Of a stretch of 51,341 nt of DNA, positions 34,047-41,764 are shown piece by piece; positions within the stretch are counted from its first letter, which is position 1, and each line of letters starts with the position of its first letter. The position numbers were made by a program, and so were the translations under genes. The notes under the pieces were generated by a model that worked only from the letters and a program-made list of their open reading frames with translations, searched no databases and had not been told where the DNA came from. Source of the DNA: Fidelibacterota bacterium (GTDB lineage Bacteria; Fidelibacterota; UBA2242); assembly GCA_018002295.1 (NCBI GenBank), contig JAGNGI010000001.1, positions 1 to 51,341 of the forward strand. Direction: 5' to 3'.

Positions 34047-35177
34047 GTGACTAAGGGAGACGTTGGATCATTAGGAGAAGAGTTAGTTCAAAATTTTTTT
34101 GATAATAATTTCTCAAAAGTATTTTCATTCTTTAGACCTACAACATCTGATCGCGAACAAGTTGCAGATTTATTAGTTTGGATGAACAGATTTGTTTTCC
34201 TTATAGAAGTAAAAACCCGGGATCAAGGAATCGCATCTATTGAATCTTGGAGTAAATCTCGGATTGAACAAGCAAGAGATCAATTAGTTAGAAATTTTAA
34301 TAGGATAAAATCGAATGAAAAGATTAATATCCATAATAATTATTACAACATACAGCTCTTATCTGATGGTTTATCAAGCATAATTGGTATAATAATCTTA
34401 GTCACAGATGAAGGATTTTATGTCGCTCCAGGTAAAATAGTTACTGATATATACAATCAAGAGTTTCCTATACATGTATTTACTATGAAAGATTTAGAAA
34501 AAATGATTATTGAGATTGATACTGTATCAGACTTTTTATATTATGTATCTGATCGAAAAAAATATTTAGAAATAGCAGATATATCTCTGAACTCAGAGAT
34601 GAATGCTATCGGGTATTATAAAGCACATAATAATGCTTTCCCAGTTCAAGCAACTGATTTTAGAACTAATAATTATTGGGAATTGTATAAGCAAAATTTT
34701 ACAAATGAAATTGAATTACGAAATAGACATAATCTTAAGTCAGGATGGATTGATAAACTAGAGGTCTTATTCGTTAAAAATAGAAAATTATATGAAGGTA
34801 TACCGCTTGGTCTTTACTATGCATGGGAGTTAGGTTCGATTAGTAGACGTGAAAGAGCGTATTTAGGTGAAAAGATTGAAAGCGTTCAGGATTGGTTTAA
34901 TGATGGTCATTTATCAAGACGATTTGCATGGCTCAATAGCATATCGGGTAACTGGATCGTTTTTTTCTTTTCTATAGGTAATGAAAAAGATATTGAAAAA
35001 GGCTTGATTAGATTGTGCCGACTAAAGCTTATTAAAGAAATGTATTTTAACTCTTTTAAATATGGTGTTTATGGTCTTGCTTTTCAAGTAAGTTCTTTAT
35101 ATCCTCATAGATTATTAGGTGTTTGTCTGCCTACATTATTGGCGTTGATGATAATATTCGTAATAGTTTTCATTTAG
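34047..35177 (+). CDS. cassette 3: PD-(D/E)XK nuclease-like protein with C-terminal membrane segment
   Basis: A 376-residue protein starting with GTG, supported by AAAAGGAA six bases upstream and only 19 bases after the cassette boundary. The N-terminal domain has the nuclease order GSLGEELVQNFF, EQVADLLVW and FLIEVKTRDQG (E, D, then E-x-K), resembling NERD or restriction-type folds. The middle is not recognised (for example GLYYAWELGSISRRERAYLGEKIESVQDW). The last 20 residues are a hydrophobic helix (LPTLLALMIIFVIVFI), suggesting a membrane anchor. A nuclease fold at the membrane could act on incoming DNA, but this is conjecture. No relative was recognised by name. Confidence 0.7.
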   Translation: MTKGDVGSLGEELVQNFFDNNFSKVFSFFRPTTSDREQVADLLVWMNRFVFLIEVKTRDQGIASIESWSKSRIEQARDQLVRNFNRIKSNEKINIHNNYYNIQLLSDGLSSIIGIIILVTDEGFYVAPGKIVTDIYNQEFPIHVFTMKDLEKMIIEIDTVSDFLYYVSDRKKYLEIADISLNSEMNAIGYYKAHNNAFPVQATDFRTNNYWELYKQNFTNEIELRNRHNLKSGWIDKLEVLFVKNRKLYEGIPLGLYYAWELGSISRRERAYLGEKIESVQDWFNDGHLSRRFAWLNSISGNWIVFFFSIGNEKDIEKGLIRLCRLKLIKEMYFNSFKYGVYGLAFQVSSLYPHRLLGVCLPTLLALMIIFVIVFI

Positions 35178-35257
35178 AAATCTCGGATGCAATATCTGAA
35201 TGGAGTGATCAGAAAGGCTATAATGGTATTGATATTGATGAATTCCCTAAAAAATAA

Positions 35258-35389
35258 GCCTAACCATTTGATGGAGGCAACGAGGTTAGCTGTTCGACAA
35301 ATCCAAGATTTTCGACTTTTAAAAGGAGTTGTGAAAAGTGAAGGTTTACTACATCGTTTCACCTCGTGCCTCAGCCTTGTTCGTTATGC
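35258..35389 (+). other. attC site 3 (132 bp)
   Basis: Starts GCCTAAC, complementary to GTTAGGC at the head of cassette 3, and ends GTTATGC. TGGAGGCAACGAGG pairs with CCTCGTGCCTCA with one extrahelical A. It shares CTAACCAT, GGAG, AACG and TGTTCGA with attC 2 at matching positions. It lies 80 bp after the stop of the cassette 3 gene; translation across it in the plus frame is an artefact. Confidence 0.88.
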
Positions 35390-35408
35390 AGTATTAAAAG
35401 GAGCTAAT

Positions 35409-35918
35409 GTGAAAAGTAAAATAATAATCTTTACGACTTTACTTTTTATAACTTCTTGTACTGATCAATCTGATAAAGAAATAAACGGAAGAAAAGAAGT
35501 TGAGCAAATAATAAAAATCCATTATAAATATGACTTTGCTAATGAAATCAATACCTTTAATAAAACATGTACAAAGGATTTAGTTTTAGGTGGAGTTATT
35601 ACGATGGATTATTGGTTTCAGTTGGAAGAACAGGATACAATAATTAAAGTTATAGAAGAGATAGACTTTTTCAATTTACCAGATACTCTTTCCTATCAAC
35701 CTGAAGACTCTATTTCAGTGGTAATCGAACCTGATCCGGGGATTCAATCCTTGAGAATTAATTATAATAATCAGGATAAGACAGTTTATTGGTATATTGT
35801 CAATAGTTTTCCATCTGAATATGAAATAATATTACGGATAACGACCTTATTAGAAGAAATATTACATTCGGATCCGGAATATCAATCATTACCTGAACTG
35901 ATTGGTGGGTATATTTAA
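35409..35918 (+). CDS. cassette 4: small lipoprotein of unknown function
   Basis: Starts at GTG 35409 with AAAAGGAG five bases upstream, 26 bases after the cassette boundary; the frame is open further upstream, but that part is attC 3. The 169-residue product has a lipoprotein signal (KSKIIIFTTLLFITSC). The mature part is acidic: KEVEQIIKIHYKYDFANEIN, then VIEEIDFFNLPDTLSYQPEDSISVVIEPDPG and TLLEEILHSDPEYQ. I do not recognise the family. No attC follows: the expected GCATAAC is absent before the IS remnant, so the cassette looks truncated on its right side and is probably locked in place. Confidence 0.65.
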   Translation: MKSKIIIFTTLLFITSCTDQSDKEINGRKEVEQIIKIHYKYDFANEINTFNKTCTKDLVLGGVITMDYWFQLEEQDTIIKVIEEIDFFNLPDTLSYQPEDSISVVIEPDPGIQSLRINYNNQDKTVYWYIVNSFPSEYEIILRITTLLEEILHSDPEYQSLPELIGGYI

Positions 35919-36009
35919 AGAAATACATAAAAAACTATATAGTTAATCTTCTTCCGAATCAAGAGATGTTGTGCCCCAGTATAAACACTGGAATTTTGTC
36001 GTTACGACG

Positions 36010-36340
36010 ATTCTGACCGATAATAGCTAGGACTTCCAACCATCCCTATGAACTATGTCTGGAATTGTCGGATATTGAACATCGTAATCCCGCCTGGGCG
36101 GGATGCCATCCGCAAACCAATGGTTTTGTAGAACGATTCAATCGTACCGTCCTAAATGAATTTTTCCGTCCGGCTTTCCGAACTAAAATGTACGAATCAG
36201 TCAAAGCTTTATAAAAAGATATAGATATATGGCTGAGAGAATACAATGAACAAAGACCCCAACGGGGTTACCGCAACATGGGCAAACGCCCAATTGATCG
36301 CATCAATGAATATTTGAAAATTGTTTCGCCAGAAGGTTAA
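36010..36340 (+). pseudogene. IS3-family OrfB transposase remnant (integrase core end)
   Basis: Reads TILTDNS (with the second catalytic aspartate), a TAG stop, a frameshift near 36040, then HPYELCLELSDIEHR, a GC-rich palindrome, HPQTNGFVERFNRTVLNEFF (with the catalytic glutamate), another stop at 36212-36214, and WLREYNEQRPQRGYRNMGKRP to a final TAA. This is the C-terminal half of a DDE transposase, clearly dead. It marks the right border of the cassette array; the OrfA part is at 29642-29845. Confidence 0.82.
36087..36104. repeat. palindrome ATCCCGCC/GGCGGGAT inside OrfB remnant
   Basis: Perfect 8 bp arms around a TG centre, inserted in frame between EHR and HPQTNG of the integrase core, where relatives have only a few residues. 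Same style as 29713-29728 and 29858-29886. Confidence 0.65.
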
Positions 36341-36366
36341 TCATACCCATTTTTTGCCCTCACAAT

Positions 36367-37620
36367 TTAATCCACAGGCACCCCAAACAACGGCTGAATA
36401 TGTCTTTGGTAGAGATTTTCGGTCACGTTCGGGGCAATAAATTCAGCGTATTTTTTGAGAGCCGAAAGGTAGCGCTCGCCCATCTCAGCCGCAATCTTAT
36501 AACCGACGTGTAATAGCTGGCGCAGATGCGGGTTATAGGCTTTTTCACTCTGATTATGACGTAAAGCTGATACATACTCGCGAGAAGTCCAACCGTTGAC
36601 GACCGAAGGCGCCGGCAATTTAGTCCGATCAATGTCCACAACAGTTGCATAGGGCTTAACTAATTCCTCATAACGTTCATAAGCACGACAATAGATTTCA
36701 CGCGCTATTTCCAAGCCTTCGCCGCCAGCCGCGGCTAAACCAATTAGTTCCTCCAGCCAGGTTGTCCCGGCAGTCTTGAGATGCAGTCCGGCATTAGTTT
36801 TTGTAATAATGCTATTAATATGTGGATAGAGTGAGAACTTATCACTGCCGGAGTGAACGCTAAGTTTCAGCCCATCCGGCAAAGAAAATTCCTTGATCGC
36901 AAATTTTACCACGGCGACATCCTGCTCGAATTCAACCGCAAATTTTGCCGGGTCGCCGACGTAGTCAACGCCTTTATTGAAACGTCCCGAAAATTTCGGC
37001 GCAATTGTAGCCAGCGGTAGCTCCTGCCAAGCCGCCATACTCAGAATGAAAAATAATTCCAGCGGGCTTTGTGGCTTGTCAGTTTCATCAACAGAAAGTT
37101 CAATCACATAATCGTGTTGACAATTATGCTGAATGTAGTGATAAGTATCAGCCGCGGCTAATACTGCCGCTAAGTATTTGCGGGCGATCTTTTCGATAGA
37201 TTTATGATCAACTGCGATTTTCTGCAGAATGCCCGGAATACCAAAAGGTTGCGTATATTTTTCAGCAAATTTTAAAAATTCCCGAATATCGTTTTCATTG
37301 GGCGGAACACCGATGGCATCAGCTACATCCAGCGTAAAAAAATCAGAGGATTCGATAAAATGGGGCACGGTTTCGAGATTGATATGATCGGCATCAACAA
37401 AATACCCCTTCGACCAGTTCAAAGCCTGGACCGCTTTCTCGGCCGAATGACGCACATCGGCCGGTTGACTGCCGATTATATTATGTTCGCGAAAAGACTT
37501 ATTCCAGACTGGTGTGATATTGATGCCCTTTTCGGCGGCTTTGATTATCGCGGTTAATTGGGCTTCAGCTTGATGCCCGAAACGATCCCCTATTCCCAGT
37601 GAATATTTTTTCAATTTCAT
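36367..37620 (-). CDS. uxaE: tagaturonate/fructuronate epimerase
   Basis: A 417-residue cytoplasmic protein matching UxaE: KYSLGIGDRFGHQAEAQL at the start, then TPVWNKSFREHNIIGSQPADVR, YFVDADHINLETVPHF, VELSVDETDKPQSPLELFFIL and LSVHSGSDKFSLYPHI. UxaE, first described in Thermotoga, converts D-tagaturonate to D-fructuronate, letting galacturonate enter the glucuronate branch without the altronate enzymes. It is the last gene of the pectin locus and processes its end product. AAAGGAAG lies before the ATG. The uxaC and mannonate genes that would complete the route are not in the window. Confidence 0.88.
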   Translation of the reverse strand: MKLKKYSLGIGDRFGHQAEAQLTAIIKAAEKGINITPVWNKSFREHNIIGSQPADVRHSAEKAVQALNWSKGYFVDADHINLETVPHFIESSDFFTLDVADAIGVPPNENDIREFLKFAEKYTQPFGIPGILQKIAVDHKSIEKIARKYLAAVLAAADTYHYIQHNCQHDYVIELSVDETDKPQSPLELFFILSMAAWQELPLATIAPKFSGRFNKGVDYVGDPAKFAVEFEQDVAVVKFAIKEFSLPDGLKLSVHSGSDKFSLYPHINSIITKTNAGLHLKTAGTTWLEELIGLAAAGGEGLEIAREIYCRAYERYEELVKPYATVVDIDRTKLPAPSVVNGWTSREYVSALRHNQSEKAYNPHLRQLLHVGYKIAAEMGERYLSALKKYAEFIAPNVTENLYQRHIQPLFGVPVD

Positions 37621-37721
37621 TTTGACTACTTCCTTTTAGCAATTAAAATAACCGGTCTATATTTACGAATTCTTACGAATTTAAAAAATGAAAATTCCGG
37701 CAATTAATGTTTTCCGATGTT

Positions 37722-38975
37722 CTATTTTATCGTAATAATTAAATCATTATCCAGCATTGCCACCGTTTCGTTTAGATAATCCGCGAACTGGCTTTCGGTC
37801 TTAATACCGTCCGGCTCCTGTTCCCAGGCGGCTAAGAAATAATACGTCAATTTTCCCGCCGTCGGTTTCAAAATCACAACATAGCTATTTTCATCATCGG
37901 TTATCTGGATCAAATCTTGGCGACGGAAAAGCACCGCCAGCCCTAATTTATCATTCGCCAGACTCTGTTTACCATAGGTGGCAAAGTACATCCAGTCACG
38001 ATTTTGATCAGTCGAACTAAGTAGTGACACGTTTTCCATTTTCACAATGCCGGTACACAGATTGGGCGGCTCGCCAGTAATTTGGATATCGTGACGGGTT
38101 AAGCGACTACCGGCGGCAATCGAGAGTTCGGACACCAAATCATATTTTTGACCTCCGATTTGCCAGCCATAATAACGAGTGCGGATGCGCGATTCAAGCA
38201 CGCCGTCCTGTATAATTTCGCAAATTATACTGTCAGTAACGGCAATCCGCTCGGCTTTCCCTTCATACCACATTTCCAATGTACCGAGACCGAGCGATTC
38301 ACCGACTTTCAGCACATCCATTCCCCAGGGACACATACTATGATACGATTCAAAGCCATCCTGGCCGATTTCTTGTAAAACCATATCGGGTACTTTCTTG
38401 CCAAAGACATCTATGGCATTGCGCCAGTCGAGATAAAAACGATAGCCGACTTTATCGGACTCCCAACCCGGTCCTTCATAACGAATGAACAGCGAATGGT
38501 CGGTATGTTCGGGTGGTACCCGCAAATATTTTACATTCTGAAATTGTCCACCTTCATAAATCCGATTGACAAAACGTCCGCCGACTTTATGAGATAATTC
38601 CGCCTGCGTTCGCTTGGGATAATTGTGAGTAATCGTTCCTTCCTTAGCATAATGAATTGTGAAGGTTTTCTTCTCGGAAGGAGCAAAATCGGTAACGAAT
38701 AAAATTTCGGTTTTCTCCGCATTTAGCTGAGAGGGGATTTCCGTCTCACCGGCGAAAATTACCCAAGCGTCCGGATTAAAATCCGGGTATTTGGCTTTTA
38801 TGTCAGCCAGATTTATTCTAACCATCGCGTCTTTACGAACCTGTTTGGTAGGATTTTTTACAATTATTTTAAAGGAAAGCGACAGGTCTGGACGCTCTTT
38901 AGCAGAACGGTCATTACAAGAAAAAACACTTGTTAAAAACAGCATTGCTACGATTATTAATCTTGGTTTAGACAT
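37722..38975 (-). CDS. DUF4861-family lipoprotein of the pectin locus
   Basis: The start at ATG 38975 is favoured by AGGGAG upstream and by a lipoprotein signal (KPRLIIVAMLFLTSVFSC); 417 residues. The body begins with a short beta domain (KIIVKNPTKQVRKDAMVRINLADIK), then YEGPGWESDKVGYRFYLDWRNAIDVFGKKVPDMVLQ and YHSMCPWGMDVLKVGESLGLG, the hallmark segment of DUF4861. Such proteins occur in pectin-degradation loci of Bacteroidota and relatives, probably as beta-sandwich carbohydrate-active enzymes. The precise activity here is unknown. Position between UxaE and the pectin methylesterase supports a role on galacturonate-containing glycans in the periplasm. Confidence 0.8.
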   Translation of the reverse strand: MSKPRLIIVAMLFLTSVFSCNDRSAKERPDLSLSFKIIVKNPTKQVRKDAMVRINLADIKAKYPDFNPDAWVIFAGETEIPSQLNAEKTEILFVTDFAPSEKKTFTIHYAKEGTITHNYPKRTQAELSHKVGGRFVNRIYEGGQFQNVKYLRVPPEHTDHSLFIRYEGPGWESDKVGYRFYLDWRNAIDVFGKKVPDMVLQEIGQDGFESYHSMCPWGMDVLKVGESLGLGTLEMWYEGKAERIAVTDSIICEIIQDGVLESRIRTRYYGWQIGGQKYDLVSELSIAAGSRLTRHDIQITGEPPNLCTGIVKMENVSLLSSTDQNRDWMYFATYGKQSLANDKLGLAVLFRRQDLIQITDDENSYVVILKPTAGKLTYYFLAAWEQEPDGIKTESQFADYLNETVAMLDNDLIITIK

Positions 38976-39022
38976 TGGTGACTCCCTGATATTATTTTTA
39001 TTTTTTAACCTAAAATTCATAT

Positions 39023-40285
39023 CTAATTGTTAATAATTCTAAAATTACGAGCTACGCCTCGCTCGGTAACGTAAGCTTGCGAGGCAATTATTTTCCCTTC
39101 TACAAGCCTCATTTCACCCGTCAGGTCTTTTTGGGATATTGGCCGCTCTGCAAAAAATATCAAGCGGCAATTGTCGGTAAAACGCTGAGGCATAATGCTA
39201 AATTTAAAGCCGGTCTGACTCATAAAAATCGGATTGCCACCTACCGTCACACTTTCACTAAAAGTTAATTCAACTGTTCGACCATCAATGCGATAAGCTG
39301 TAACCGTAACAGGCGCGCTTGATTCCGGATCCCAGCGGTCAGCAAAAGTCCAGGCTGGTGTTATTTCTTCCGGTTGCGGTTTTCCAGGAGCTGTCGCGAG
39401 ATTATTACGATACCAATCGAAAGCTTTGCCCGCTTTCCGGCAATTAAAGAAATATTTACGTTCGCCCCACAAATAAGGATTATTGCGACTGACATCGTCA
39501 TAAGTTTTCAGATAGATCGGCTGATCTGCCATATTTTCCGAAAAATTACAATTGATAAGGAAAAATTGAGCGTCGTAATGATGGCGTCCCAGCTGAAAAT
39601 CCGGTACGCCGTCAAAAGTGGAATTTACTATAACGAATTTCTGATCCGGATCGTAATGACCATCATGCCAGATCGTCGCCGAGGTCTTTACCTCGAAAAA
39701 TTGCGAATCGCGGATAAAACACCAGCCGCGCGGGCAAACCATATCAACCGCCCCGCGAAAATAACAATTAGAATGGTAATACAAACCCTGCTGATAATTC
39801 CAGAGCGAAACAGTATCGCCGCCTTTTCCCAGCAGGTTGCAGTTCCGTAAAATTGTGCGAGTTCCTTTTCCATAAATAGCGAAGGCATGCGGTTCAATCT
39901 CCGGCTGAGTATTTTCCACCGTCAAATTTTCCAAAATAATGTCGTCGGCATAGATATTGACGACTGCCGGTCCGATATAATCCTTGCTGGCTTCCCAATC
40001 AGTGCGTTTCTGACAGAAACGGATAATGGTGCTGTCGCGATTTTCACCGCGAAGAGTGACATAATTCTGGTCTAATCGAATTTTTTCCTCGTAAGTACCA
40101 TTTCGAATAAAAATAACCACCCGTTGATAAGCCATATCCGGTAAAGCCGCCAGCGCCGCCGTGATCGAGGTAAATTGTCCCGCGCCACTTTGATCAACAA
40201 TCATCAGGTTATCGAATTCTTCGGAGGCAGTCACAATTTGAGCCAGACAAATCAGCAGAAACGTCATGACGACAATTTTTCTCAT
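39023..40285 (-). CDS. pectin methylesterase (CE8), exported
   Basis: A 420-residue beta-helix enzyme with a signal peptide (KIVVMTFLLICLAQIVTA). It removes methyl esters from homogalacturonan so that lyases and hydrolases can act. Family pattern: VDQSGAGQFTSITAALAALP and IRNGTYEEKI at the start, then GKGGDTVSLW in place of the usual QDT, GAVDMVCPRGWCFIRDS in place of VDFIFG, and DFQLGRHHYD in place of LGRPW. The catalytic aspartate in GAVD and the arginine in LGR remain, but several flanking residues differ, as in divergent bacterial CE8. A C-terminal 90-residue beta domain (VTVTAYRIDGRTVELTFS) is added. Confidence 0.85.
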   Translation of the reverse strand: MRKIVVMTFLLICLAQIVTASEEFDNLMIVDQSGAGQFTSITAALAALPDMAYQRVVIFIRNGTYEEKIRLDQNYVTLRGENRDSTIIRFCQKRTDWEASKDYIGPAVVNIYADDIILENLTVENTQPEIEPHAFAIYGKGTRTILRNCNLLGKGGDTVSLWNYQQGLYYHSNCYFRGAVDMVCPRGWCFIRDSQFFEVKTSATIWHDGHYDPDQKFVIVNSTFDGVPDFQLGRHHYDAQFFLINCNFSENMADQPIYLKTYDDVSRNNPYLWGERKYFFNCRKAGKAFDWYRNNLATAPGKPQPEEITPAWTFADRWDPESSAPVTVTAYRIDGRTVELTFSESVTVGGNPIFMSQTGFKFSIMPQRFTDNCRLIFFAERPISQKDLTGEMRLVEGKIIASQAYVTERGVARNFRIINN

Positions 40286-40354
40286 AAAAGACCTGCAGTT
40301 ATAACGACGCTACCACTTTTTTCAATTACCAGATTTACCTTTTTCCGAAACATT

Positions 40355-41764
40355 TTAATAATATAATTTATCCAGACTATTTAAATATTCTTCAAGATTA
40401 GTGTAACCGTCACCGTCAAAATCGCCGTTACGGTCGTTCGGGTCGTTGGGATTAAAGCCATTTGTCAGTTCCCAGTCGTCTGCCATACCATCTTGATCTG
40501 CGTCTTTGACCGGTGTAGTAGAATTCAAGGTCGGCCAGCCGCCAACTTCCCTCTGAGAGTCAATAATGCCATTTTTACCAAAATGAACAATCCCATCCCG
40601 AACTTCCGCCACCAGACGTTCATCCACCGCATCGCGTTTGGGCAGAACAGCACCGCAGTTTGCCAATACTAATTCGTATGCCACTTCCGCCGAATGAGTA
40701 GCGACCGGCGCCGCCGCAAAAGGTTGATCAACGCGCCCAAAATTGCGAAACTTACCTTGTACACCGCCCGCCCAATTATCCGCCGTAATGGCTGGAAATC
40801 CAAACACAAAATTTTCGGCAACGTACCACTGACCGGTGCTGTCCCATGGCTCGACAATTCGGTCGGGACACTCCGAAGCGGGACCGGCTTTATAATAATT
40901 GGCGATAATATTCTGATGGCCACCTTCGCCGCCGTAGGCACTATTAAAACTCCAATTGAAAATCACATTATTACGGAAATCAACGTACTCGGCTTCCGGC
41001 TTGTGACTATAGCGACTACCATTGAAGCGCGGATTGCGACTGGAATTATGCGCAATTAGATTATGGTGGAAAGTCGCCCCCTGACCGCCCCAGATGCCGC
41101 CATAACCGTGGTCGCCTTTGTGATGAATCGAATGAGTAAGGCTCTCGCTGATTAGACACCATTGAACGGTGGAGTTGACATTATCGCGGATCGAAGCGAC
41201 TTCATCCGTGCCCCAGCTGAACGAACAATGATCTATAATAATATCTTTCTGGAAAATGGCAGAAATGGCGTCGCCTTCAACTTTACATTCGTCACCCAAC
41301 CTGACACGGAGATAGCGGATTATGACATTATCAGCCGCAATTATCAAAGGGTAATTACGAATACAAATACCGTCGCCCGGCGCAGTTTGACCAGCGATCG
41401 TTAGATTGCCATTCTGAATAGTCAGTTCGGATTTTAAAGCAATCGTGCCTGAAACCCTGAAAACAATTGTTCGGGCGCCATTGGTTTCTATTGCGGCTCG
41501 CAAACTGCCCGGACCTTTATCATTTAAGTTCGTTACAGGAATGACTTTACCACCGCGGCCACCGGAGGTGAACCGGCTAAATCCTTCCGCGCCAGGAAAT
41601 GCCAATTGCTGAGCAAATGCCGTTGATTGGCAGACGATAAACAAACCGAGAAACAAGATCAGGTAAAAATCGGTATGATTCAAAGATAGTATTGATAAAC
41701 GAATTTGTTTTATTAAGGACGATTGATCAGTTGACTGGCGATTGATTTCATTGCAGTTCGCCAT
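40355..41764 (-). CDS. pectate lyase (PL1) with C-terminal calcium-binding repeat
   Basis: A 469-residue secreted enzyme. The start overlaps the GH28 gene by 17 bp, and the hydrophobic signal (DFYLILFLGLFIVCQSTAFA) comes only after about 30 residues, so the real start may be later. Mature protein: LAFPGAEGFSRFTSGGRGGKVIPVTNLND, SLRAAIETNGARTIVFRVSG, then DHCSFSWGTDEVASIR and HHNLIAHNSSRNPRFNG with the catalytic arginine, all typical of the PL1 subfamily in Bacteroidota-like loci. The end carries DADQDGMADDWELTNGFNPND and NGDFDGDGYTNLEEYLNSL, an EF-hand/thrombospondin-3-like calcium repeat. It cleaves de-esterified homogalacturonan by beta-elimination. Confidence 0.88.
   Translation of the reverse strand: MANCNEINRQSTDQSSLIKQIRLSILSLNHTDFYLILFLGLFIVCQSTAFAQQLAFPGAEGFSRFTSGGRGGKVIPVTNLNDKGPGSLRAAIETNGARTIVFRVSGTIALKSELTIQNGNLTIAGQTAPGDGICIRNYPLIIAADNVIIRYLRVRLGDECKVEGDAISAIFQKDIIIDHCSFSWGTDEVASIRDNVNSTVQWCLISESLTHSIHHKGDHGYGGIWGGQGATFHHNLIAHNSSRNPRFNGSRYSHKPEAEYVDFRNNVIFNWSFNSAYGGEGGHQNIIANYYKAGPASECPDRIVEPWDSTGQWYVAENFVFGFPAITADNWAGGVQGKFRNFGRVDQPFAAAPVATHSAEVAYELVLANCGAVLPKRDAVDERLVAEVRDGIVHFGKNGIIDSQREVGGWPTLNSTTPVKDADQDGMADDWELTNGFNPNDPNDRNGDFDGDGYTNLEEYLNSLDKLYY

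Larger units (their letters stand above)
30138..35918 (+). mobile_element. integron gene-cassette array without integrase (CALIN-like), four cassettes
   Basis: Cassette boundaries follow the G/TTRRRY rule at 30137/30138, 31392/31393, 34022/34023 and 35383/35384. Each of the first three cassettes starts with six bases (TTAGGC, TTAGAT, TTAGGC) whose complement opens its own attC at the far end (GCCTAAC, ATCTAAC, GCCTAAC). This pairing arises when circular cassettes are inserted. All four genes point the same way, have little 5' leader and are more A/T-rich than the neighbouring genes. The fourth cassette has no recognisable attC. No integrase gene is visible in the window. Confidence 0.88.

Noticed and set aside
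35187-35408. Longer N-terminus for the cassette 4 lipoprotein
   Set aside because: This stretch is attC 3. The GTG at 35409 has a good ribosome-binding site and begins a lipoprotein signal.
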